From Tropheryma whipplei str. Twist (GTDB lineage: Bacteria; Actinomycetota; Actinomycetes; Actinomycetales; Microbacteriaceae), in assembly GCF_000007485.1 (NCBI RefSeq), contig NC_004572.3, positions 744,001-808,000 of the forward strand: a stretch of DNA of 64,000 nucleotides. The letters are read 5' to 3'. Below are positions 25,626-33,605 of the stretch, in pieces. Numbering within the stretch: the stretch's first letter is position 1; each line of letters starts with the position of its first letter. The translations under genes and the position numbers were made by a program. The notes beneath the pieces are model-generated. The model saw only the letters and a list, made by a program, of their open reading frames with translations. It did not search any database and was not told where the DNA came from.

Positions 25626-26591
25626 TTATGTTAGCCTTTTCATGCGCGGCACAGATGCAACAGACCCGGAATCTGGAGACACCAAGGTCTCAACCAGAGC
25701 AGAGATTGGGCCCTGTTCAGAGTCAACAAGCAATACCTTGCCCTCAGGAACAGAGCGTTTTACAACCCCAAGAGCGATTGGGCCAAGCTCCCAATGATTA
25801 GCAACAGATGTAACACGGCCAACCCGTTTACCATCACACAGTATTACCGCATCGGGCATGGGAAGCTGGCCATCCAGCATAAGCCGCACCATACGGCGTG
25901 GCGGGCGACCGAGATTGTGCAGCTTAGCGACAAGTTCCTGACCCCGGTAACAGCCTTTAGTCAGATGAACCGCAGTGCGCAACCAACCGAGCTCGTGAGG
26001 CAGGCTTAACTCATCAACTTCTCGCATGCTGGGGCGGCCTGCGGCAATCAAACCTGCCAGTAGTGCGTGAGTGCCCGAAAAAGGCCCCGAAAGTTGTGTT
26101 CTGCACAGAAAAAACTTAATCCCCCACGGGGGTTGCTCAAGATCTGTGGGGGCGTACGAATAACCGCCCGGGCAGATATTGGGCCATGGATCCTGCCATT
26201 CAGCAAGACGCTCTGGTGGATCGCAAAACCCGGCATAGAAAAAAAGCTCCTTTACCGGTTCAATATCAAATTTCAGTGTAAACCGCATGCTAAGAAGGTA
26301 TTCGGCAAGCTGTCCCGCGAGCTTGCCAGAATCACAAAACAGCCACGCGCATTCTTGGGCAGCTACAACGCAGGCTCTATTGATAACCCTGCCCTGAGAG
26401 TTCAAAAAAAGTGTTTCGGTCGAAATCATGGGTTGGGTATAGTCCTGAGTGCTGATTGCGTGGAGGATTTTAAACCTGTCCTCGCCAAAGAGGCGAAGCA
26501 CTCGCGCAGGGTCAAGCGGAACAACAGACTTACCGGCATACAAATCACGTTGCTCGTGAAAAATGGACCCGTAGTGATCTTTTTCAACCAT
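25626..26591 (-). CDS. ygfZ: Folate-binding protein YgfZ (iron-sulfur cluster related)
   Basis: GcvT-like fold. The family signature KGCYRGQE is present, as is the domain that binds tetrahydrofolate (LRLFGEDRFKILHAISTQD, FLNSQGRVINRACVV). YgfZ helps build or repair certain 4Fe-4S proteins in a folate-dependent way. The open frame goes to 26660; I prefer ATG 26591 (MVEKDHYGS), closer to homologues, but the ribosome site is weak for both. Lies 45 bases upstream of gpmA, same strand. Confidence 0.85.
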   Translation of the reverse strand: MVEKDHYGSIFHEQRDLYAGKSVVPLDPARVLRLFGEDRFKILHAISTQDYTQPMISTETLFLNSQGRVINRACVVAAQECAWLFCDSGKLAGQLAEYLLSMRFTLKFDIEPVKELFFYAGFCDPPERLAEWQDPWPNICPGGYSYAPTDLEQPPWGIKFFLCRTQLSGPFSGTHALLAGLIAAGRPSMREVDELSLPHELGWLRTAVHLTKGCYRGQELVAKLHNLGRPPRRMVRLMLDGQLPMPDAVILCDGKRVGRVTSVANHWELGPIALGVVKRSVPEGKVLLVDSEQGPISALVETLVSPDSGSVASVPRMKRLT

Positions 26592-26722
26592 TTTCGATTT
26601 ACCCACGATACTACTGCTCCACCGTTGCAACAAGGGTAACAGCCAATACTCTCCGTGCAATCCGAAACGGAACTGCTGTATCCAGATTCAAGAACATCAA
26701 GAGTCAGCTAAACATCGACCTT

Positions 26723-26968
26723 TTACCTAAAGAGTCTTACCAAGACAGAAATGGCAGCATATGCAATGGCAAGAGTAATAAGTACCAGGATGCCCACACA
26801 CAGCATTTCAAGGGATACAAGCGACATGCCGTTCACACGGTCTAATGTACACCAAATGCAAAGCATTGATTGGTCAAGCCAGTCCACCACAACAGTACGG
26901 AATAATTCGACAACAATTGTTATAGAAAGACGCCGAAGATCAGAACAGATGCAAAGTAAATAATGCAA
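26723..26968 (-). other. Open frame overlapping the VKOR 3' end, possible frameshifted tail
   Basis: An 81-codon frame that overlaps the last 49 bases of the VKOR gene in another frame. Its part beyond the VKOR stop reads SITIVVELFRTVVVDWLDQ, which resembles the end of the last membrane helix of actinobacterial VKORs (which end in F-W-x-Y-W-like sequences), then a further hydrophobic helix (LCVGILVLITLAIAYAAISVLV). Either a frameshift split the VKOR gene near 26922, or this is an unrelated small membrane peptide, or chance. Confidence 0.3.
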
Positions 26969-27474
26969 CTACCAAAGGCCAATGGTCCATAACCGCAAAG
27001 AATCGCGAACCTTGTATTGTGTAAAGTCGGCGAAAGGCCAAGTGCAAAACCCAGGCTGCTGACAACCCACACGCCAACACAATACAAACACACAGCTCCA
27101 ATCAGAAATGACGAAACATACGATAAGAAAATGCAGAACAACGTCGCGGAAAGCATACCAACGGTGAAGCAAGTCCAGAGCCATTGGGGAAAGGTGCCAA
27201 ATGCGATCCCAAAAACGCCAAAACTGGTAACAACAGAAAAGCCAATAAGTCCAATTAGTGAATTCGGAATACCGAAGAATAAGGAAGCCTCGGGAGAATC
27301 CAAAACGGAAAGACAATTGACGAGCTTGCTCAAAGAACAGGCGGGCACATGGTGGGGATCGCCCAGAACAGCTATCTTTTCAAGCGTGACGAGTAAGCTA
27401 AGGGCGACACCTACTATCCCACAAGCTGTAATCGCGATGAACCTAACGGCACCCTTCTGCAGTGCAACCCCCAA
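26920..27474 (-). CDS. Vitamin K epoxide reductase-type thiol oxidase
   Basis: 184 residues, five hydrophobic segments. The VKOR cysteine pairs are present: Cys46 and Cys54 in the loop and the CLYC pair Cys129/Cys132 in a membrane helix, with the serine of SLFFGIPNS. VKOR reoxidises DsbA-like proteins with quinone and so drives disulfide formation outside the membrane in actinobacteria. No DsbA partner is in the window. Starts with TTG 27474. The end is shorter than in homologues (see the open frame at 26723). Confidence 0.82.
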   Translation of the reverse strand: MGVALQKGAVRFIAITACGIVGVALSLLVTLEKIAVLGDPHHVPACSLSKLVNCLSVLDSPEASLFFGIPNSLIGLIGFSVVTSFGVFGIAFGTFPQWLWTCFTVGMLSATLFCIFLSYVSSFLIGAVCLYCVGVWVVSSLGFALGLSPTLHNTRFAILCGYGPLAFGSCIIYFASVLIFGVFL

Positions 27475-27547
27475 CCAAGATCGCCTACCAGATGATTCTA
27501 ATACGAGACTCTAAACACGGAACAATATCGAATACCATTGATGTTAA

Positions 27548-28558
27548 ATGTCATTGTCTGAAAAACTGCTTGTCAGAGAGGTGCCATTCGACGAAAGTCG
27601 ATTGCGGAAAGTTGCCGCTGTCTGCCAGCAATTTGACTCACACCCTCCTTTTTCTGACTATACGCTTTTGGGCAAGCCAAGCGTATTATGTCTTATGTCT
27701 GACAAAACCCTGCATAACTCGACTGGAAGTGATTTTTTCTGTCCAAATCCCCTTGATATAGAGTGGCAAATTACATTAGGTATAGCCCTCGTAAACGGCA
27801 ATGAGGCAGAAATGGTGATAATTCCAGGGCACAGGAAAAACGGTTACGGGACATACTTCCTCAATGAAATACGTAAGCGTATCCCGGGCGATGTAAAATT
27901 CTGGGCACACGGAGCCCATCCAGCCGCGCTGGCCCTTGCAAAAAGATATGGGGCTACAGAGGAACGTGTTGTGTGCATAATGCATCTCAAAAACCCCAGA
28001 GCGCGAGTAAAATCCTTGTTGCAATCCCTTAGTCGAATGCGGTGGATTGAATATGCAAAGCGAGTTTTGCAAAAAGTGGCGTTCTTATCACGCAGAGGAG
28101 CGGTAGAGTCAGTTACCTATAGGTGTTTTAGGACAGGTAGGGGCACGAAAGCAACTCGTGATGAGATTGAATGGCTAGCCCTCAATGCAGAAATTTTTAA
28201 AGATCATCCGGAGTATGGGAAGCTGACGATAAATGACCTCAGGCTTTGCTACTCGCAACCTTGGTTTAGCAGGAAAAGATTCATACTTGCGATAAAGAAT
28301 GGGAAGGTTGCGGGTTATGTTTGGATAAAACTCAATAAGCACAGCCGTAAAGGGGAAATTTACTCTCTGGGAAGCACCGGTGGTGGATTGGGTAGCAAAT
28401 TATTGGAGCGAGCGCTTGACATAATGTACAGAAGGGGTGTTGAACTCATTTTTTTATATGTCGATGAGACAAACAAAAAAGCAATAAACCTCTATAGAAA
28501 ATTTAATTTCGCAGAAGTTGAAAGAGACATTTTGTTCAATGTACGGGGAGGAAGATGA
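27548..28558 (+). CDS. mshD: Mycothiol synthase (MshD-like)
   Basis: 336 residues with two GNAT domains in tandem, as in MshD. The first is degenerate (HGAHPAALALAKRYGA); the second has LALNAEIFKDHPEYGKLT, the PWFSRKRFILAI strand and LIFLYVDETNKKAINLYRKFNF. MshD adds an acetyl group to Cys-GlcN-Ins, the last step of mycothiol synthesis. In the second domain the acetyl-CoA loop region reads SLGSTGGGLGSKLL, with several residues missing before the glycines compared with what I recall for the family. Divergent from VKOR; the mutT1-like gene follows after 47 bases. Confidence 0.82.
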   Translation: MSLSEKLLVREVPFDESRLRKVAAVCQQFDSHPPFSDYTLLGKPSVLCLMSDKTLHNSTGSDFFCPNPLDIEWQITLGIALVNGNEAEMVIIPGHRKNGYGTYFLNEIRKRIPGDVKFWAHGAHPAALALAKRYGATEERVVCIMHLKNPRARVKSLLQSLSRMRWIEYAKRVLQKVAFLSRRGAVESVTYRCFRTGRGTKATRDEIEWLALNAEIFKDHPEYGKLTINDLRLCYSQPWFSRKRFILAIKNGKVAGYVWIKLNKHSRKGEIYSLGSTGGGLGSKLLERALDIMYRRGVELIFLYVDETNKKAINLYRKFNFAEVERDILFNVRGGR

Positions 28559-28605
28559 AGCAGAAGGTCTGTGAAGAATTCTCACAAATAGTTAGGGTTG
28601 TGTAG

Positions 28606-29505
28606 ATGAGCGAGGCGCAAAATGGATCAATCCCAAACGACAAGTGGGTGATACAAATTGCTGCTGGCACCATATGTTGGCGACAGCGAGATGATGCAGA
28701 AGTGGAAATTCTGACCATAAGTCGTCGCGGATACGGCGGCGTATCCTTTCCAAAAGGAAAGAGAGAGCCAGGCGAAAGTCTCCATTTGACAGCGTTTCGG
28801 GAAACTCTGGAAGAGACGAATGTAACAGTTAGGTTGGGGCAGTTTATTGGGGAAAGCTCCTACTCATTTTTAGGTTCTGCAGACTATCCAAATAGAAGTG
28901 GTCACGCCATGAGGAATGCAAATACCAGGCAGGGCAGAAAACAGCTAATCAAGAAACAGGTTCATTACTGGGCCGCAAAGCCAAGGGTTATAGAGAAATT
29001 TTTATCAAATGACGAAGTTCAGAAAATACACTGGATAAAAGCTTCGGATATTAAAAGGGCTCAGCTACACAAGAGCGATATGGAAATCGCAAATAAATTT
29101 CTTGATCTATACAAAAGAAGAGCAGAGCTGTTTCATGGAAAAACTGTTATTCTTCTGAGGCATGCACACACACACGGAGAGGATGCTCTGTCACCGTTAG
29201 GCATGCAGCGTTCACAAACACTTCCCGTTGAACTATCGCCCTGGGCGCCGGAAAAAATATACTGCTCACCAAAACAGAGATGCATACAGACCGTCCATCC
29301 GCTATCCAAAACAGGAATAGATGTACTCAACGATCCAGCACTTGGCGGTGAGAGCGGTGACAATATCTTGGAGAATATAAGGGAATATCCGGGGGAATGT
29401 ATCTTGATCTGTACCCATGCGCCGCTTATAGCATCAACACTCAGCGCCTTAGGTGTTGAGCAAACAAATATCGCACCGGGAGAATACAGGGTTGTAACCC
29501 TGTAG
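28606..29505 (+). CDS. Nudix hydrolase/histidine phosphatase fusion, MutT1-like
   Basis: 299 residues. The N-terminal Nudix domain has GKREPGESLHLTAFRETLEE (the final Gly of the box is Asn). The C-terminal half is a histidine phosphatase with LLRHAHTHGED (residues 181 onward) and CTHAPL. This two-domain layout is that of mycobacterial MutT1, which cleans oxidised guanine nucleotides (8-oxo-GTP/dGTP) and diadenosine polyphosphates. Compared with Mtb the RHG motif reads RHA, as in MutT1. Downstream of mshD on the same strand, consistent with a thiol/oxidation-defence pair. Confidence 0.85.
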   Translation: MSEAQNGSIPNDKWVIQIAAGTICWRQRDDAEVEILTISRRGYGGVSFPKGKREPGESLHLTAFRETLEETNVTVRLGQFIGESSYSFLGSADYPNRSGHAMRNANTRQGRKQLIKKQVHYWAAKPRVIEKFLSNDEVQKIHWIKASDIKRAQLHKSDMEIANKFLDLYKRRAELFHGKTVILLRHAHTHGEDALSPLGMQRSQTLPVELSPWAPEKIYCSPKQRCIQTVHPLSKTGIDVLNDPALGGESGDNILENIREYPGECILICTHAPLIASTLSALGVEQTNIAPGEYRVVTL

Positions 29506-29513
29506 GGTCAGAG

Positions 29514-29586
29514 TGGGCCCGGTGGGGCTCGAACCCACGACCAGCGGATTAAAAGTCCGATGCTCTTCCAGCTGAGCTACAGGCCC
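29514..29586 (-). tRNA. tRNA-Lys (UUU anticodon)
   Basis: 73 bases. Acceptor stem GGGCCTG with CGGGCCC and discriminator A; D-stem GCTC; anticodon stem CGGA-CTTTTAA-TCCG with anticodon TTT; T-arm GTGGGTTCGAGCCCCAC. CCA is not encoded. It lies right behind the mutT1-like gene on the opposite strand. Confidence 0.95.
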
Positions 29587-29877
29587 CACGGAGAACCGAG
29601 ATTTTCAAAGAAGGCTCGCACGCGGGACACGGGCGACAAAGACTAATATACAGCAATGATAGAATTCCCCTGCCGGATCGCGTAACCCCGGGCGCCAAAG
29701 TAAAACAGCCGCTTCGAGTGTGCGTTAGGCCGTGAGGCGATTATCGCGGTTCGGTGCCTTGATTGTTGGTTCTGGTGATTGTTGGTTCTGGATTGTACAG
29801 TTGTGTGTATCCTTTTGTATTTACCTGTACCTGTCACCGGGTTGCACCGGTGCAGACAGTAATGTTTGGGCGCTTGT

Positions 29878-30489
29878 ATGTTTGCTGGATTCCGTGATTT
29901 TATAGCACGCAGGAACGTTGTCGATCTCTCGGCTGCGGTTGTAATCGGTGCAGCTTCAACCGCTGTTATAAACGCAATTGTGGATGACATCTTCAGTCCC
30001 CTTATAAGCGCAGCACTAAGCTCTAGCAAAATCGAAAACAGTCTCGTGCTGACAATACCAACCCTATCCCACGGACATGTACAACTGAAGTTCGGCACTG
30101 TTCTTCTAGCGCTAATAAAATTTGTTCTTGTTTCAGCGGTTGTGTACTTTGTGATAATCCTGCCTCTGAACCACCTCAAAGACATCAGGCGGACCCTCGG
30201 AAACAGTTTGCCAGGGCCTTTGGGGGCATTATCGGCGATTATATCTGGGGGTAAAAACACAAAAGATGAGGATCCTGATAAAGACGAACTAGCTGATGGT
30301 CAATCGTCCGCAGAAACTAAGGTTGGTAATGATGGCACGGGCTCGGAAGAGTTGAGTGATACGCGACCCTCGGGTTCCCTCGAGGGTGATACGGTAACAA
30401 AACTGTTGATGGAGATTCGTGATCTGTTACTCCTGATGGGCGAAATGGATAATAAGAAGAGTAAAGACCATTCCGAAAGAGGACTCTAA
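29878..30489 (+). CDS. mscL: Large-conductance mechanosensitive channel
   Basis: The N-terminus MFAGFRDFIARRNVVDLSAAVVIGAA is the MscL signature and TM1; TM2 is around residues 75-95 (LLALIKFVLVSAVVYFVIILPL). I chose ATG 29878 on this basis; the frame starts at 29866. The protein is 203 residues, longer than the usual 130-150, with an acidic low-complexity stretch (about 125-180) before the C-terminal helix TKLLMEIRDLLLLM, which forms the pentameric bundle. It relieves osmotic downshock. Confidence 0.88.
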   Translation: MFAGFRDFIARRNVVDLSAAVVIGAASTAVINAIVDDIFSPLISAALSSSKIENSLVLTIPTLSHGHVQLKFGTVLLALIKFVLVSAVVYFVIILPLNHLKDIRRTLGNSLPGPLGALSAIISGGKNTKDEDPDKDELADGQSSAETKVGNDGTGSEELSDTRPSGSLEGDTVTKLLMEIRDLLLLMGEMDNKKSKDHSERGL

Positions 30490-30519
30490 GCGCGTTATTC
30501 CAAGGCGCGTTATTCCAAG
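30490..30519. repeat. 15-bp perfect tandem duplication behind mscL
   Basis: GCGCGTTATTCCAAG twice in a row, beginning at the last base of the mscL stop vicinity. No role evident. Confidence 0.85.
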
Positions 30520-30537
30520 AAATGTACCCTAAATAAG

Positions 30538-30581
30538 ACGCTCTTGACAGGGCGATTTGCGTATGGTATACCTAGGAGCGT
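30538..30581 (+). promoter_or_regulatory. Strong promoter of the metal ABC operon with flanking inverted repeat
   Basis: TTGACA (30544-30549), 17-base spacer, TATACC (30567-30572). ACGCTC (30538-30543) and GAGCGT (30576-30581) flank it as an inverted repeat, which could be the operator of a metal regulator. The leader that follows up to the GTG at 30675 can fold (GCC-GCAA-GGC inside CCCAG/CTGGG). Confidence 0.6.
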
Positions 30582-30674
30582 CACGGCGATTTGGTGTGGC
30601 CCAGATGCCGCAAGGCCGGGGGTTTTTGCTGGGCGCATACATCCCTTGGGTGGGTGTGCCTGTAGGAGGTTTAT

Positions 30675-31721
30675 GTGTCTGTAGGGGGTTTAATCGTGCA
30701 GTTCTTGAGCAATCGTTCGGCTGGGTTGTGTGAGTCTATTACCGGAGGGGTTTTGTCAAACGAAGGCGCCTCTTCATCCGGAAGTCTGGTCCGGCGATCG
30801 GTTTTACGGCGTCTGGTCTTTTGGGCTGCTGCATTCGTGTCTGTGTCTCTGTTTACTACTGCCTGTCTTGCCAAAAGCGAGGATAAAACAGTTAAGCCAG
30901 TCGTGTACACCTCGTTCGGGGTATTGGAAAGCATAACCAAGAGTATTGCCGGCGATAAACTGACGGTGCGCAGCATAGTGCCACAGGGCGGGTCTGTGCA
31001 CGAATATGAGCCAAAGCCAATTGATGTAAAAGATCTTGCAAACGCAAAGATGTTAATCGTAAATGGCCTTCATCTGGAGGATGAGTGGCTCGATAAGGTC
31101 CTGGTTGACTTCAAGGGCGTAAAGGTCACTGCCTCGAAGGGTATTGCGCTAATTCTAATCGCCGAAGACAGATCTTCCGGTACCCCCAATCCGCATGCAT
31201 GGGTCTCTCCAAAGGATGGTGCGATATACGCAAAAAACATAACAGAGTTCCTGAGTGAGCTTGACCCGAAGAATAAGGCCTATTACCAAGAACATGGCGG
31301 GGCGTTGGAAAAGAGGTTGCAGAGTCTGTCAGAAGAATTTGAGAAATCCATTGCAAAGATTCCTGCCGCGTACAGGGCTCTAGTCACCTGCGAGGGGGCT
31401 TTTAGTTACGTGGCGCAGGCGGGAGGTCTGGAGGAAAGGTATCTATGGCCCGTCAATAGCGAAAATGCCGAGACATCCAAAAAAGTTGGCGAGCTTGTTG
31501 ACTTTGTGAAGGGGCGCAAGCTTCCGTATGTGTTCTGCGAATACGGAGTAAATACGAAATTTATCGAGCAGGTAATTCATGATTCTGGCGGCATCGCAAA
31601 ATTGGGTGGCCTGTTTTACGTAGACGGGTTGGTTGACAAAGATGGTCACGCCATTACGTACGAGCAAGCCATAGAGCAGAATATAAAGGTGATTTCTGAA
31701 ACCCTTGGGTCAAGCAGATAG
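30675..31721 (+). CDS. Metal-binding lipoprotein of an Mn-type ABC importer (cluster A-I)
   Basis: 348 residues. Signal sequence with lipobox LFTTAC, preceded by an unusually long basic N-terminus of about 40 residues. GTG 30675 has AGGAGG upstream. Metal ligands by comparison with PsaA/TroA: His in GGSVHEYEP, His in NPHAWVSP, Glu in TCEGAFSY and Asp in YVDGLVDKDG. Zinc-type proteins (ZnuA, AdcA) carry a third His and an acidic His-rich loop; here there is Glu and no such loop, so manganese (or ferrous iron) is more likely. First gene of a three-gene operon. Confidence 0.88.
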   Translation: MSVGGLIVQFLSNRSAGLCESITGGVLSNEGASSSGSLVRRSVLRRLVFWAAAFVSVSLFTTACLAKSEDKTVKPVVYTSFGVLESITKSIAGDKLTVRSIVPQGGSVHEYEPKPIDVKDLANAKMLIVNGLHLEDEWLDKVLVDFKGVKVTASKGIALILIAEDRSSGTPNPHAWVSPKDGAIYAKNITEFLSELDPKNKAYYQEHGGALEKRLQSLSEEFEKSIAKIPAAYRALVTCEGAFSYVAQAGGLEERYLWPVNSENAETSKKVGELVDFVKGRKLPYVFCEYGVNTKFIEQVIHDSGGIAKLGGLFYVDGLVDKDGHAITYEQAIEQNIKVISETLGSSR

Positions 31722-31742
31722 AGTAGTGAACGGTTTTCGCTG

Positions 31743-32573
31743 GTGAACCGGCAAGGTTGTGATGTGCTGAGAGGCTCCGTCCTGTCTGTCAGTGACTTGT
31801 CAGTGGTTTATGGCGACGTTGTTGCTATGAGGGATGCAACATTTGAGGTTGCTTCAGGGGTTGTTTGTGGCATCATAGGGATGAACGGCTCGGGTAAGTC
31901 GAGCCTATTCAACTCGATTGTTGGCAACGTAAGGCCAGCACGTGGTAGCATCTCGATATTTGGTCTTTCCCCCGTTGCCGCAATGAAACGGGGGATGGTA
32001 GCTTATGCCCCACAACGCGAATCAATTGACTGGAACTTTCCGATAAGTGTGCGTGAGGTGGTTATGATGGGGCGATATGGTTTTATGTCATTGTCCCGAA
32101 GGGCGAGTCAAACTGATCGCGATAAGGTCACACAGGCCCTCGAAATGACTGAACTTGTGGAGCTTGCAGATAGGCAAATTGGGCAACTCTCTGGAGGGCA
32201 GAAGAAAAGGGCATTTGTCGCGAGGGCAATAGCACAGGGCGCCAAGCTGCTTCTCCTTGACGAGCCATTTGCCGGAGTTGATAAAAAGAGCGAGGGAATG
32301 ATTGTGCAGCTTATTCGCCAGCTCTGTGAGAAGGGGTGCTGTGTTCTTGTTTCAACCCATGATCTAAACACTCTTCACGGGCTGTGCAATGAGGCGATTC
32401 TTGTTAAAAACCGTATCTTGATGCACAACACGTGTGAGGTTGTTTTGCGTCCGAATAATCTCGCCATGGCGTTTGGACTAGATCCGGGTTATGGAACAAG
32501 TAAGAATAACAACGATTTAAATACGTTTATATCCGCAACGAGCGCAAATGGAGTCGCGGATGGTAGCAACTGA
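31743..32573 (+). CDS. ATPase of the Mn-type ABC importer
   Basis: 276 residues. Walker A is GMNGSGKSSLFN, signature LSGGQKKRAFVARA, Walker B LLLLDEPFAGVD, and the switch His lies in VSTHDLN. The PQRESIDWNFPISV Q-loop region is typical of MntB/TroB ATPases. Located 21 bases behind the lipoprotein gene. A Ser/Asn-rich tail of about 30 residues follows the core. Confidence 0.92.
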   Translation: MNRQGCDVLRGSVLSVSDLSVVYGDVVAMRDATFEVASGVVCGIIGMNGSGKSSLFNSIVGNVRPARGSISIFGLSPVAAMKRGMVAYAPQRESIDWNFPISVREVVMMGRYGFMSLSRRASQTDRDKVTQALEMTELVELADRQIGQLSGGQKKRAFVARAIAQGAKLLLLDEPFAGVDKKSEGMIVQLIRQLCEKGCCVLVSTHDLNTLHGLCNEAILVKNRILMHNTCEVVLRPNNLAMAFGLDPGYGTSKNNNDLNTFISATSANGVADGSN

Positions 32574-32653
32574 CGGGATGTGTTGCGCTGTTGTGACCCT
32601 GTTGCGTGCGATATGCCCGTCCCGTGTCTCTCTGACCTTTCGGCGGGGTATCT

Positions 32654-33508
32654 GTGATTGATTATCTACTTGCTCCTTTCGAGTACGGGTTCATGCTGCG
32701 TGCCTTTATTGTTGTCATTGTGTCAGCAACCCTGTGCGGCCTCATATCGTGTTGGGTGGTTCTTCTTGGCTGGTCGATGCTCGGTGAGGCAATTTCACAC
32801 GCGATATTTCCCGGAGTTGTCCTAAGCTTCCTCCTTGGCGTGCCATTTGCCATTGGCGCTTTTGTATCCGGCCTTGTGGCAGTGTATCTAATCGGCCACC
32901 TGAGAAGTAACCCTAGGATCAAAGAGGATGCTGCGATGGGTGTTGTGTTCATAACCATGTTCTCGCTTGGCCTAATCTTAGTTTTCTTTATTCCAGGCAA
33001 AGGTCATCTTATGCATATATTGTTCGGCAACTTGCTAAGTGTTACATATCTGGATCTGTATCAGGTAATAATCCTTGGTGTGCTTGGGATATCGATCCTA
33101 ACTTATAGGCGAAGGGATTTTACCCTGTACGCATTCGACCCCGGACACGCGAATGTCATTGGTATATCCACCAGATCACTTCACAATATATTTCTTATAA
33201 CCCTAGCGTTCACAATTGTTGTCTCGGTACAGCAAGTCGGTGTGGTTCTTGTTGTTGCTATGTTGGTCATACCGGGCGTCTCGGCAAGTCTGCTTAGCAG
33301 AAAAATATCAAGAATGTTTATCATATCTCCCGTCATGGCTGTTACAACTTCTGTAGCTGGTGTTTACATAAGCTACACATTTGACTTACCACCGGGATCG
33401 GTGATTGTCTTGGTTATGGGATCAGTGTTCGTTCTCACATACACTGTAACGAGTATCATGTCAATGATTGTGAGCAATAGAACTCTGTTGAGGACAAGAC
33501 ACGGGTAA
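32654..33508 (+). CDS. Permease of the Mn-type ABC importer
   Basis: 284 residues with about eight membrane helices, ABC-3 family. GWSMLGEAISHAIFPGVVLSFLLG and AFDPGHANVIGISTRSLH are family signatures. GTG 32654 is the start. It completes the operon with 80 bases between it and the ATPase gene. A single permease gene, as in MntABC and TroABC-like systems. Confidence 0.92.
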   Translation: MIDYLLAPFEYGFMLRAFIVVIVSATLCGLISCWVVLLGWSMLGEAISHAIFPGVVLSFLLGVPFAIGAFVSGLVAVYLIGHLRSNPRIKEDAAMGVVFITMFSLGLILVFFIPGKGHLMHILFGNLLSVTYLDLYQVIILGVLGISILTYRRRDFTLYAFDPGHANVIGISTRSLHNIFLITLAFTIVVSVQQVGVVLVVAMLVIPGVSASLLSRKISRMFIISPVMAVTTSVAGVYISYTFDLPPGSVIVLVMGSVFVLTYTVTSIMSMIVSNRTLLRTRHG

Positions 33509-33605
33509 CACTGGTGTTCTAGTATTTATGGATTGCGTCATGCAATGAGGTTTGCTATGCTTGTCACCGGTTATTTAAGAGGGAATGGGGTGATTAGTTA
33601 AATTG

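Noticed and set aside
29643-30260. Long minus-strand frame of 205 codons
   Set aside because: It is antisense to mscL, whose protein is clearly recognisable on the other strand.
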